64,000 bases of DNA, taken from Halovenus halobia. GTDB taxonomy: Archaea > Halobacteriota > Halobacteria > Halobacteriales > Haloarculaceae. Of this stretch, positions 36,127 to 43,769 are shown one piece after another (within the stretch, counting starts at the first letter, position 1; every line of letters starts with the position of its first letter). The translations under genes and the position numbers were made by a program. The notes under the pieces were generated by a model. That model worked only from the letters and a program-made list of their open reading frames with translations. It ran no database searches and was not told where the DNA came from. The DNA is taken from assembly GCF_051414135.1 (NCBI RefSeq), contig NZ_JBLKOA010000001.1, positions 434,001-498,000 on the forward strand, in the 5' to 3' direction.

Positions 36127-36663
36127 ATGAAAATCTACACCGGCCGTGGTGATGACGGGCTGACTGACCTGCGGAACATGGAGCGGGTCTCGAAGTCCAG
36201 CGCTCGAATAGAGGCCTACGGCAGCGTCGACGAAGTGAACGCACTGGTCGGGAAAGTGCGACCAACGGGTCACGACGATGTGGACGAGCAACTCCGGGAA
36301 ATCCAGAATCACCTCCACATCGTGCAGGCCGACTTCGCCAATCCCGACCCGGACGAGGACGACCCACAGGTCCGCCAGCGCCACGTCGACGCTGTCGAAG
36401 GGATGATCGACGCGTACGACGACGAACTCGACCCGCTGGAGTCGTTCATTCTGCCAGGTGGCTCTGACCCCGGCGCGCGTCTGCACCACGCACGGGCGGT
36501 CTGTCGCCGTGCAGAGCGGCGTGCAGTGACGTTTGCTTCTGAGGAGTCTGGCGTCAACGGTACGGGTGTCGTCTACCTCAACCGCCTCTCAGACACGCTG
36601 TTCACGCTGGCTCGGGTCGTCAACCAACGTGAGGGCGTTCCGGAAGAGAATCCGACGTACTGA
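36127..36663 (+). CDS. pduO: ATP:cob(I)alamin adenosyltransferase, PduO type
   Basis: MKIYTGRGDDGLTDL at the start, SARIEAYGSVDEVNALVG, then FILPGGSDPGARLHHARAVCRRAERRAV, the PduO ATP/cobalamin signature (helix with RRAER), and YLNRLSDTLFTLARVVN. It makes adenosylcobalamin. 178 residues fits the single-domain archaeal enzyme. No other cobalamin genes are nearby. Confidence 0.9.
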   Translation: MKIYTGRGDDGLTDLRNMERVSKSSARIEAYGSVDEVNALVGKVRPTGHDDVDEQLREIQNHLHIVQADFANPDPDEDDPQVRQRHVDAVEGMIDAYDDELDPLESFILPGGSDPGARLHHARAVCRRAERRAVTFASEESGVNGTGVVYLNRLSDTLFTLARVVNQREGVPEENPTY

Positions 36664-36706
36664 GGCTGCCAGAAGAGATATATCTGGCCACGACTTATTT
36701 TCGTGT

Positions 36707-36976
36707 ATGAACAAACACTTTGAAGACACGAAATACTACGTCAAACGCGCGGGCGAAACGGCAAAGAAAGGCATCTCTGAGGAACTCGAACCGCTCCAGG
36801 AACGGATCCAGAATCTCCGAGACGAAGAGGAAGAGCCGGAGCCGGGCCGCGTCGAGAAGCTCCGTGAAGACATCAAAGAACTGCAGGGACGCGCGGAAGG
36901 CGAGGCAAAGGAGGCCCTCGGTGAAGCCCGGGAACGGCTGGACAAGGTTCGCAACCGCGAACAGCCAGCCGAGTAA
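36707..36976 (+). CDS. Small charged coiled-coil protein, haloarchaeal
   Basis: The 89-residue protein is nearly all charged helix: MNKHFEDTKYYVKRAGETAKKG, then ELEPLQERIQNLRDEEEE and VEKLREDIKELQGRAEG. A tatatctgg TATA-like element lies about 28 bases upstream of the ATG at 36707. I associate it loosely with a haloarchaeal DUF (DUF7553-like) from memory. Function unknown. Confidence 0.65.
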   Translation: MNKHFEDTKYYVKRAGETAKKGISEELEPLQERIQNLRDEEEEPEPGRVEKLREDIKELQGRAEGEAKEALGEARERLDKVRNREQPAE

Positions 36977-37029
36977 CGCAACAGAAGTTCGACATAACGC
37001 TCTTTTATCGCCCACTCTCACTCCGAGTA

Positions 37030-37758
37030 ATGACTGAACTGCGGTACTTGCCTGACGCAGACGACGTGACCACATTCGAGGCAACGGTGGAAGAGGCGAC
37101 TGAGGAGTACATCATCCTCGATGGGACGTACTTCTACCCGGAGGGTGGTGGACAGCCGCCGGACCACGGTCGTATCGAGTGGGCGGACGGGAGCGCCGAG
37201 ATTGACGACGTGTGGAAAGACCACGGCGACGTACGCCACGGTATTGCGTCGATAGATGGTGACCTGCCAGCAGCGGGCACGACCGTCGAGGGGCGTGTCG
37301 ACGAGCAACGGAGACGGAATCTCTCACGGATGCACACGGCCCAGCACGTCGTTTCGCGGGTGGTTCTCGACGAGTACGACGCGACCACAGCGGGAAATCA
37401 GGTCTATGCTGACCGCTCGCGAATCGATTTCGAGCCAGCCTCTTTCGACGAAGATGACCTCGACAGAATCGAATCGTTGAGTAACGAGGCTATCGAGAGC
37501 GACCACGCCGTGGTCAAAGAACAGCGGCCACGCGAACAGGTTGAAGCGAACGTCGACGAGGGCCGGGCACTGCTGGATATGATCCCGGACCACGTTGACC
37601 CACTGCGCGTCGTCGCCATCGAGGAGTTCGACATGTGTCCCTGCGGAGGGACCCACGCCGACAGTCTCGGTGAGTTGGGTGAGGTGTCGATTCTCGACTG
37701 CACCTCGAAAGGTGAGGACATCGAACGGATCGAATTTACGCTGTCTGGCGTGGAGTAG
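37030..37758 (+). CDS. Alanyl-tRNA editing protein (AlaX)
   Basis: A free-standing editing domain of 242 residues. FYPEGGGQPPDHGRI is the glycine-rich start of the AlaX fold, and the zinc ligands are HTAQHV (HxxxH) and CPCGGTHADSLGELG (CxxxH). It hydrolyses Ser/Gly mischarged on tRNA-Ala. The length corresponds to AlaX-M. Confidence 0.9.
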   Translation: MTELRYLPDADDVTTFEATVEEATEEYIILDGTYFYPEGGGQPPDHGRIEWADGSAEIDDVWKDHGDVRHGIASIDGDLPAAGTTVEGRVDEQRRRNLSRMHTAQHVVSRVVLDEYDATTAGNQVYADRSRIDFEPASFDEDDLDRIESLSNEAIESDHAVVKEQRPREQVEANVDEGRALLDMIPDHVDPLRVVAIEEFDMCPCGGTHADSLGELGEVSILDCTSKGEDIERIEFTLSGVE

Positions 37759-37814
37759 GCCCTCGCGTTCGAAGGCAATTCTTAAGTCGCCAACCGAGTT
37801 AGGATGAGGTGTTC

Positions 37815-37889
37815 GGGTTGGTGATCTAGCCCGGTTATGATACCTCCTTCACACGGAGGACGCCGGCGGTTCGAATCCGCCCCAACCCA
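37815..37889 (+). tRNA. tRNA-Val (CAC)
   Basis: A 75-nt cloverleaf. Acceptor arms are GGGTTGG (37815-37821) and CCAACCC (37882-37888) plus discriminator A. The anticodon stem is CCTCC/GGAGG around loop TTCACAC, so the anticodon is CAC. The T arm is GGCGG-TTCGAAT-CCGCC. No intron and no encoded CCA. Its last 22 bases recur 121 bp downstream. Confidence 0.95.
37868..37889 (+). repeat. Copy 1 of tRNA 3'-end direct repeat (attachment-site type)
   Basis: The last 22 bases of tRNA-Val (T arm to discriminator base) are repeated exactly at 37989-38010. Confidence 0.8.
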
Positions 37890-37988
37890 CTTCTTCCGAA
37901 CGTACTGACGAGTGGTAGCGAGTCGTACGTGAGTGAGACGTGAGACGGCGGATTCGAAGCAGGGAACGAAGCGCAGCGAAGTGACCGA

Positions 37989-38010
37989 GGTTCGAATCCG
38001 CCCCAACCCA
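37989..38010 (+). repeat. Copy 2 of tRNA 3'-end direct repeat (attachment-site type)
   Basis: Identical to tRNA-Val positions 37868-37889 over 22 bases. Only the 3' end of the tRNA is present, as left by a tyrosine integrase that recombines at a tRNA gene. No integrase gene is in the 99 bases between the copies. Confidence 0.75.
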
Positions 38011-38234
38011 TACCTGAATCGTACGGACTCTAACAGCCCTTTTTTTGGCTCTTACTTCATCTATCAGCAGATTCGTCATTTTTAGTGCTTGGTTCGGGCC
38101 GGTGATATTTCGGTAACCCATACGGTCAGATAACGCGGGTCGCTTCCGTCCGGGAGTCTGGGCATATGATGCGGTGGCTGGGTAAATAACCGAGAGAAAA
38201 AACTCCCTCACGACCGTTCGTGAGCTGTATGGAC
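38011..38234. other. Intergenic region downstream of tRNA attachment repeat
   Basis: AT-richer than the surroundings. It contains AGCC-CTTTTTTT-GGCT at 38035-38050, a T-run hairpin that could terminate the tRNA transcript. I see no gene. Confidence 0.45.
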
Positions 38235-38552
38235 TCAAATCTGAGGGGCTGCCGATAATACTTGTCTTGCAGACCAGAAGTTCAACCCATCCAATATTGA
38301 GCACAAATTTTTCCTTCCGGCCGAAGATTCTCGTAAAAATAGCTTGCTTGGTTCAATCTCACGAGGCTTCTTCTGAAGCTCGGCATCCAAGTCAAACACG
38401 GTGGCCTGCAGGTCGCTCCGATCCCACAAGGGCTCGTCTGAAACCGTCAAGTCGTTTAGTAAGATACTGTTTGAGAACGATAGCGTTGTTTGTTCCTCGT
38501 CGGTAGCAGCTACAGTAAGGGCAGGTTTCCGGAATGGATACTCTTGCAGTAT
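38235..38552 (-). pseudogene. Start-less open frame, possible gene fragment
   Basis: The minus strand is open for about 105 codons (reading EYPFRKPALTVAATDEEQ, later NDLTVSDEPLWDRSDLQ and VFDLDAELQKKPREIEPSK) but contains no ATG; the only near-start is a TTG at 38450. Composition looks coding rather than random. It sits between the tRNA repeat and an AT-rich promoter and is probably a truncated remnant of an imported gene. I recognise no family. Confidence 0.35.
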
Positions 38553-38558
38553 ATAAAA
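38550..38558 (+). promoter_or_regulatory. Strong TATA box before methyltransferase gene
   Basis: tatataaaa is a near-ideal archaeal TATA box, about 50 bases before the ATG at 38606, implying a leader of about 25 bases that includes a run of nine T. Confidence 0.6.
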
Positions 38559-38605
38559 TTATTAGCAGTGCTTTTTTTTTGATTACTCCCCCGTAGTGAA
38601 CTCAT

Positions 38606-39388
38606 ATGCCCGAGTCATCTGAGCATAAACGCACTGTTCGTCGTGCGTTCACGGAGCAAGCTGAGGCGTACGCGGCGAACGCGGCGGTGGCAGACACGGA
38701 GCGGATCAGTCGTTTAGTCGAAGCAACAAAGGTTGATTCGGACGCCCGCGTGCTCGAAGTCGCTACTGGTCCGGGCCATGTCGCATTTTGCTTCGCTGAT
38801 CACTGTACAGAAGTGATCGGAGTTGATCTGACGAAGGCACCGCTCGAAATCGCTCAAAACGAGAAACGAAAACGCGAGACAAAAGCCGTCGAGTTCATTG
38901 TGGGTGATGCCGAGAGTATTCCCTGTCCCGATAACTCGTTTGACCTTGTTGTCTGTCGGTTAGCACTCCATCACGTCGAACAGCCCAGACACGTCGTTCA
39001 GGAGATGGCACGTGTCTGTCGCTCGAACGGAACTGTCGCTGTCGAAGATCTGGTTGTCAGCGAACATACTGAACGAGGCGAATATCAAAATAGGTTCGAG
39101 CGTCTCCGCGACCCGTCCCATACTCGTGCTCTTCCGCTCAGTGAGATAATACAGATAGTCACAGACCAGGGAATAGAAATAGACCATCTCGAAACGGGTT
39201 CGGTGGTACAGAACGTTACAGATTGGTTGTCCAACGCAGAAACCCCCCAACAACAGGCGACAGACGCCAGAGCGATGATTCGGGAAGATGCCGATGAGGA
39301 CTTGAGCGGGACCCGTCCGTTCTGGCGCAACGACGAACTCCATTTCACCCAACAGACCGCTATCGTCGCAGGACACATTCTCAAGTGA
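38606..39388 (+). CDS. SAM-dependent methyltransferase, class I (UbiE-like)
   Basis: 260 residues with motif I VLEVATGPGHVAFCFADH, motif II IGVDLTKAPLEIA, VEFIVGDAESIPCPDNSFDLVVCRLALHHV (motifs III-IV, quoted as GDAESIPCPDNSFDL), and a C-terminal cap. The substrate is unknown. Codon use is visibly less GC-rich than its neighbours, and it lies just beyond the tRNA attachment repeat with its own strong promoter, consistent with acquisition by transfer. Confidence 0.82.
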   Translation: MPESSEHKRTVRRAFTEQAEAYAANAAVADTERISRLVEATKVDSDARVLEVATGPGHVAFCFADHCTEVIGVDLTKAPLEIAQNEKRKRETKAVEFIVGDAESIPCPDNSFDLVVCRLALHHVEQPRHVVQEMARVCRSNGTVAVEDLVVSEHTERGEYQNRFERLRDPSHTRALPLSEIIQIVTDQGIEIDHLETGSVVQNVTDWLSNAETPQQQATDARAMIREDADEDLSGTRPFWRNDELHFTQQTAIVAGHILK

Positions 39389-39503
39389 AACCGATTACAG
39401 GTCGTTTCAATCTAGCTTTCCGGACGAGATTGGAGAGGAAACCTTTTCGAAATCAAATAACGATGGATATTTGACTTCATGTCGTAAATCAGTAGCTATC
39501 AGG

Positions 39504-39785
39504 ATGGATTCGACGGTATCACAGTTCGAACGGTACGCTTGGTTCGGTGTGTTCGGAGTGCTTGTCACGTTCGCAATACCGTGGTTTTGGTGGGGAGTAG
39601 AGCGAGTCCTCCTCGGTCTTCCAATCTGGTTATGGTGGCATATCGGCTGGATGCTCCTTGCGGCGGTTTCGTTCTGGACGTTCACGCAACGAGCGTGGGG
39701 ACTCGGCGTCACAGGTGAGTCCGGAGCGGAATCACACGTGGAGACGAGTGAAAGCCCCGCTGAAACAACCGAGGGAACATCATGA
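39504..39785 (+). CDS. Small membrane protein partner of sodium:solute symporter (DUF3311-like)
   Basis: The 93-residue protein has two helices: WFGVFGVLVTFAIPWFWWG and PIWLWWHIGWMLLAAVSFW. This tryptophan-rich pattern is that of DUF3311 proteins encoded immediately before SSS-family symporters. The acidic tail ends TTEGTS. Its stop overlaps the symporter ATG (ATGA), a translational coupling that supports a joint complex. Confidence 0.8.
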   Translation: MDSTVSQFERYAWFGVFGVLVTFAIPWFWWGVERVLLGLPIWLWWHIGWMLLAAVSFWTFTQRAWGLGVTGESGAESHVETSESPAETTEGTS

Positions 39786-41314
39786 CTGAACTACTGCAGA
39801 CCGCAATTATTGTCGGGTATCTTCTGGTCGCACTGGCTGTCGGGCTGGTTGCCTACCGCGTGACAGAGCGGACTGCGGAGGATTTCTATTTGGCTGGTCG
39901 GACCTTCGGCACGGTCGTATTACTGTTTACGGTCTTTGCGACACTGCTGTCGGCATTTACTTTCTTCGGCGGTCCGGACACAGCCTACGCCTTCGGTCCA
40001 GAGTGGATTCTCGTCATGGGGCTGATGGACGGGATTATTTTCGCGCTGCTGTGGTACGTTGTCGGTTTCAAACAGTGGCTACTCGGCCAGCAACACGGGT
40101 ACGTAACCCTTGGCGAGATGCTTGGCGACCGGTTTGGCTCGCGCGCACTCCGCACACTTATTGCAGGAGTCTCGTTGTTCTGGCTGTTCCCGTACGTGAT
40201 GCTCCAACAGATCGGCGCTGGCGGCGCACTCGCGGCACTCACGGACGGGACCATCCCGTTCTGGGGTGGTGCAACGCTCGTGACAGTGTTCATGATACTC
40301 TACGTGGTGCTGGCCGGTATGCGTGGTATCGCCTGGACGGACACACTCCAAGGGCTGTTCATGCTCGTTATGGTGTGGGCCGCTTTAGCTTGGGTACTGC
40401 TCGGCGTCGACGGTGGTATCGCGACCATTAACAGCGGACTCGAATCAAACGCGAGTCCGTTCCTCGAACTGGGTAGCGACTACTACACGCCACCGCGGAT
40501 GCTCACATTCGCTATCTCCATCGCGTTTGGCGTCGCGATGTTTCCGCAGGTGAACCAGCGGTTTTTTGCAGCGAACTCGGAGGCAGTGCTCAAACGGTCG
40601 TTCGCGCTGTGGCCTGTACTCGTGTTGTTGCTTTTCGTTCCCGCGTTCCTGCTCGGAACGTGGGCCGCGGGGTTGGGGTTGGAGGCCAACATCGCGTCGG
40701 GGCAGAGTATCCTGCCGGTCATTCTCGACGCGTACACTCCGGCGTGGTTCGCTGCGCTGGTTATCGCGGGCGCAATCGCGGCGATGATGTCATCCTCAGA
40801 CTCGATGCTCCTGTCGGGCGCGTCGTATTTCACTCGTGACGTCTACCAGCCGCTCGTAGACGGGTCACCCTCGGAGCGCCGAGAGGATTTGATGGGACGG
40901 CTCGGCGTGGCTGTCTTCGCACTGGCGGCACTGGCCGCGAGCATCTGGGCGGAGGCTGGGGCACTCGGTGCCGGTTCGGTTGGCTCCGTGCTCATTGGAA
41001 TCGGTGACCTCGCCTTCGGTGGGTTCGCACAGCTGACACTGCCGGTCATCCTCGCATTGTACTGGCGGCGGACGACACGTACGGGAATGATTGCCGGAAT
41101 TCTCGCTCCACAATTCGTCTATCTAGCTTTCAGTTTCCTAAACGTCTGGCGCGTCGCGGACGTTTCTCTCTTCAAAGAAGCCTACCTGGGCTGGGGTATC
41201 TCGCTTTACTGCATGCTCCTGGGCCTCGTGGTGACTGTCTGCGTCTCGCTTTTGACCACTCGCACGTCTGGGGAGAACGTCGATCTGTACTTCGAGGACC
41301 TGAGCGCCGACTAA
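39782..41314 (+). CDS. Sodium:solute symporter (SSS family)
   Basis: 510 residues with 13 predicted helices in LeuT-like order. Family marks include EDFYLAGRTFGTVVLLFTVFATLLSAFTFFGGPD (quoted as DFYLAGRTFG and FGGPDTAY), GMRGIAWTDTLQGLFML (Na+-site region) and AAMMSSSDSMLLSGASYFTRD, the signature of SSS carriers. The substrate could be a monocarboxylate, pantothenate or amino acid; not determinable. It ends without an obvious hairpin. Confidence 0.9.
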   Translation: MTELLQTAIIVGYLLVALAVGLVAYRVTERTAEDFYLAGRTFGTVVLLFTVFATLLSAFTFFGGPDTAYAFGPEWILVMGLMDGIIFALLWYVVGFKQWLLGQQHGYVTLGEMLGDRFGSRALRTLIAGVSLFWLFPYVMLQQIGAGGALAALTDGTIPFWGGATLVTVFMILYVVLAGMRGIAWTDTLQGLFMLVMVWAALAWVLLGVDGGIATINSGLESNASPFLELGSDYYTPPRMLTFAISIAFGVAMFPQVNQRFFAANSEAVLKRSFALWPVLVLLLFVPAFLLGTWAAGLGLEANIASGQSILPVILDAYTPAWFAALVIAGAIAAMMSSSDSMLLSGASYFTRDVYQPLVDGSPSERREDLMGRLGVAVFALAALAASIWAEAGALGAGSVGSVLIGIGDLAFGGFAQLTLPVILALYWRRTTRTGMIAGILAPQFVYLAFSFLNVWRVADVSLFKEAYLGWGISLYCMLLGLVVTVCVSLLTTRTSGENVDLYFEDLSAD

Positions 41315-41436
41315 TCCGGTCGAACTGTGAGCTTCTCTGAGGAAGCTCTTCGCAAATAAGGATATCCGTGCCGCGTCAGAACCGACGAAGCGGACTGATA
41401 CCGTTTGGTCGACACGACACACACGATGGGAAACAC

Positions 41437-41877
41437 ATGAACTCAATCACAGTATCACAGCGGTTCGACGAATCGCCCGCCACCGTCCGAGAGGTTATGA
41501 CCGATCTTGAGCCGTTCATGATGGCTGCCGGATTCGACGACGTATCCATCGACGGTGAGATCATCGAAGTCGCAAACAGCGTTGGGATCGCAACGATAGA
41601 ACTGACGCTCGAACTGACCGACCATCAGGGAGCGGATCTCGCCTACGAGCAGCGTGAGGGCATCTTCGAGGCGATGCAGACCATCTATACCGTAACGGAA
41701 ACCGAGACGGGTAGCGAGGTGACTGCGGTCACTGAATTCGCACTCGATGTTGCGGTGGTCGGAGAACTGCTCGACGCGACGGTTATCAAACGACAGCGGC
41801 GACGGGAACTCTCGGCACAGTTCGATTGGCTCGAAGACCGGCTCGCAGGTTCGCCAGCAGAATCCGGACCCCAGTGA
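41437..41877 (+). CDS. SRPBCC (START/Bet v1-like) domain protein
   Basis: A 146-residue protein starting MNSITVSQRFDESPATVREVM, then TETGSEVTAVTEFALDVAVVG and a long C-terminal helix (LLDATVIKRQRRRELSAQFDW), the layout of polyketide-cyclase-type SRPBCC domains that bind hydrophobic ligands. A degenerate CGAA-N4-TTCG site (GGAAGCTCTTCG) lies 84 bases upstream at 41341-41352. First gene of the 41-52 kb accessory region. Confidence 0.75.
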   Translation: MNSITVSQRFDESPATVREVMTDLEPFMMAAGFDDVSIDGEIIEVANSVGIATIELTLELTDHQGADLAYEQREGIFEAMQTIYTVTETETGSEVTAVTEFALDVAVVGELLDATVIKRQRRRELSAQFDWLEDRLAGSPAESGPQ

Positions 41878-41900
41878 CATCGCCTTTTCAGTTACTGCGA

Positions 41901-41912
41901 GGAATATATTCG
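41901..41912 (+). promoter_or_regulatory. CGAA-N4-TTCG-type site, DsrE-like gene
   Basis: GGAATATATTCG matches 7 of 8 half-site bases; 38 bases separate it from the ATG at 41951. Confidence 0.6.
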
Positions 41913-41950
41913 CAACGACCAATATTCGTATCTCCCACAAATAGACAGTC

Positions 41951-42301
41951 ATGTCGAAACATGCATTCCTGCTGTTGTCGCCGCCGGGGAATCCGGGGAA
42001 GATTGCAAATCCACTCGAATACGCTACACAGCTCGACGACGCGGGCCACGAGGTCGTCGTCTGGTTCGACGGTGGCTCGACCTTTTGGTTCGAGGAACTG
42101 TCGGACCGCCCTGCACCGGCACTCGACGCTTACAGAGCGGCCAAAGAGCGCGGGCTAATTACTGGTGTTTGCAATCATTGCGCGACCCACAAGGGCGTTG
42201 TCGAGACTGTCGAGGATGAGGGGTTTGAGATTACCGGAGACGCTCATCAGCCCGATGTGGGGGCGCTCGTCGACGACGGATACGAACTGCACATTGTGTG
42301 A
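41951..42301 (+). CDS. DsrE-family-like small protein
   Basis: A 116-residue protein. HAFLLLSPPGNPGKIANPLEYATQL, then AGHEVVVWFDGGSTFWFEEL, is the alternating beta-alpha pattern of DsrE/DsrF proteins. Two cysteines occur as CNHCATHKG, where DsrE-like proteins often carry a sulfur-handling Cys. With the TusA-like gene 1.5 kb away, a sulfur-relay role is possible, but that is inference. Preceded by a CGAA-N4-TTCG-type site. Confidence 0.7.
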   Translation: MSKHAFLLLSPPGNPGKIANPLEYATQLDDAGHEVVVWFDGGSTFWFEELSDRPAPALDAYRAAKERGLITGVCNHCATHKGVVETVEDEGFEITGDAHQPDVGALVDDGYELHIV

Positions 42302-42345
42302 GGTATTTCAAGTATCCTGTTAAATCCGGCTGATCCTATCGTTTC

Positions 42346-43320
42346 TCACAGATATTTTGCTCTGAACACGTAGGTGTCGAGCGATGACCCCTTTGTGAGC
42401 GGGGGTTGTGAATCCGGGTCAACGGCCGATTCTGGTTCAGTGCTAATACGGGACAAATAACCGTCCAGATTCGACGTGTTGATAATTCTACGGTTTTCGT
42501 CCGGAATCACACCTACCAATTCAACCGCCTCCAACGCAGCGACATGCTCGGCAGACTCCAGATGATTGTTCGCGAGCACCCACCCACCTTCTCGCAGATT
42601 ACGCGTGACGATCGGCTCCTCCATGAGGCCGGCATTCTGGAAGAGAATTATATCGGCTCCCGTCTCGAGTTCGTGCGCTGTTGCGTCCGCCCAGACCGTC
42701 TCGTAGCCGGCCTTGTCGAGATCGTCCATCGCTGCCGCGTCGACATCCGCGTAGACGACACGACTCCCTGGAAATGCAGCCGATGGACTCACGTCGTGAC
42801 CTGAACCCGGGTAATAGACAACCGCTGAGGTGACATCGAAATGGCGGGCAAAGGCTTCGTACTGTGTAACCCTGTCATCGACAGTGAACGGTGCCGACCC
42901 GGCGTTCATCGAAACAAGGGATGCAGGGCACATCTCCTCTGGAAGCACATAACCCGAGTTGTCGTGGTCTGGGCCGACTTCAAATCCCGCAGTGTGGACT
43001 CGCCGGGCGGCCTCCCGTATCGAGGCTGTCTCGGTGACGATGTTACCCCAATCCGTCTGTTCCTGCTCCCGTGCTTGTCCGATGTACACCGCTTCTTTCT
43101 CGCGGGCCTCTAGGTACAGCTCGTTTATTCTGGCCGCGAGGACTTCGCCGGGTCGCGTCGCCGAATCGAGTCTGTGCTCGCAACACTCATCGAGATATTG
43201 TTTGCTCTCTTCGGACAGCTCCGCGTAATCGGCGTTAGCGAGTTCCTCTTCGACAAGTCGGGTGTAGATGTCAAGTGCGTTGTCGAGTCGCTCAGCCCAG
43301 ATTTCGAGGGTGACTGTCAT
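42346..43320 (-). CDS. Unknown protein with Rossmann/methyltransferase-like core
   Basis: 324 residues, no signal peptide. An N-terminal helical half is followed by SAVVYYPGSGHDVSPSAAFPGSRVVYADVD, quoted in parts as VVYYPGSGHDVS and RVVYADVD, resembling motifs I and II of class I methyltransferases. ADIILFQNAGLMEEP and GGWVLANNH follow. It lacks clear later motifs, so it may be a divergent methyltransferase or only share the fold. It converges with the DsrE-like gene. Confidence 0.55.
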   Translation of the reverse strand: MTVTLEIWAERLDNALDIYTRLVEEELANADYAELSEESKQYLDECCEHRLDSATRPGEVLAARINELYLEAREKEAVYIGQAREQEQTDWGNIVTETASIREAARRVHTAGFEVGPDHDNSGYVLPEEMCPASLVSMNAGSAPFTVDDRVTQYEAFARHFDVTSAVVYYPGSGHDVSPSAAFPGSRVVYADVDAAAMDDLDKAGYETVWADATAHELETGADIILFQNAGLMEEPIVTRNLREGGWVLANNHLESAEHVAALEAVELVGVIPDENRRIINTSNLDGYLSRISTEPESAVDPDSQPPLTKGSSLDTYVFRAKYL

Positions 43321-43481
43321 CGAGAGCGCTCACTGGTAATTCGTCGGCTGGACCAATTAGAGATTTGGATACTGCTCCGGGACGTGAACCCGAGCCACAA
43401 CCTCGTCCAAATATGTTCAGGGCCGAGCCACATATACTCCAGATAGTTTGGCATGGAAACTGCGAATTCACCGACGTCCGG

Positions 43482-43769
43482 TCACTCAGGGCGAACCCTG
43501 AGATATGTCGTGTACTCTTTGCGGATAAGTCGCTTTCGCTCAGATTCGATAGCCAATAGTTCGTGGGGCGTCTGGGCCGCGAGTTTCGGGTACTCTATTT
43601 TTGCCCGACGGTCGGTGCTTTGGATTCGGAGTACGTCACCACCATCCAAGTCTTCGAGAGCGCGCTGAACACGTACGATACCGTTCGCACACCCGGTCCC
43701 CCGGTTGTCGACGGTCAGTTTCGGCTCGCAGTCCGGCGGTTCCGTGGGGATGGTGTCTTGTTCAGTCAT
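43482..43769 (-). CDS. TusA-like sulfur-carrier family protein
   Basis: A 95-residue protein of TusA/SirA shape: LTVDNRGTGCANGIVRVQRALEDLDGGDVLRIQSTD (quoted parts: NRGTGCANGIVRVQRAL, DGGDVLRIQST). The active-site Cys is present, but the canonical CPxP is replaced by CANG, so sulfur transfer may be altered. Its ATG lies inside the end of the CopD-like gene (8-bp overlap), giving strong coupling to a membrane protein. Confidence 0.75.
   Translation of the reverse strand: MTEQDTIPTEPPDCEPKLTVDNRGTGCANGIVRVQRALEDLDGGDVLRIQSTDRRAKIEYPKLAAQTPHELLAIESERKRLIRKEYTTYLRVRPE

Noticed and set aside
41341..41352. GGAAGCTCTTCG as a member of the CGAA-N4-TTCG set for the SRPBCC gene
   Set aside because: It matches 7 of 8 half-site bases but lies 84 bases from the start codon, far outside the spacing of the others.
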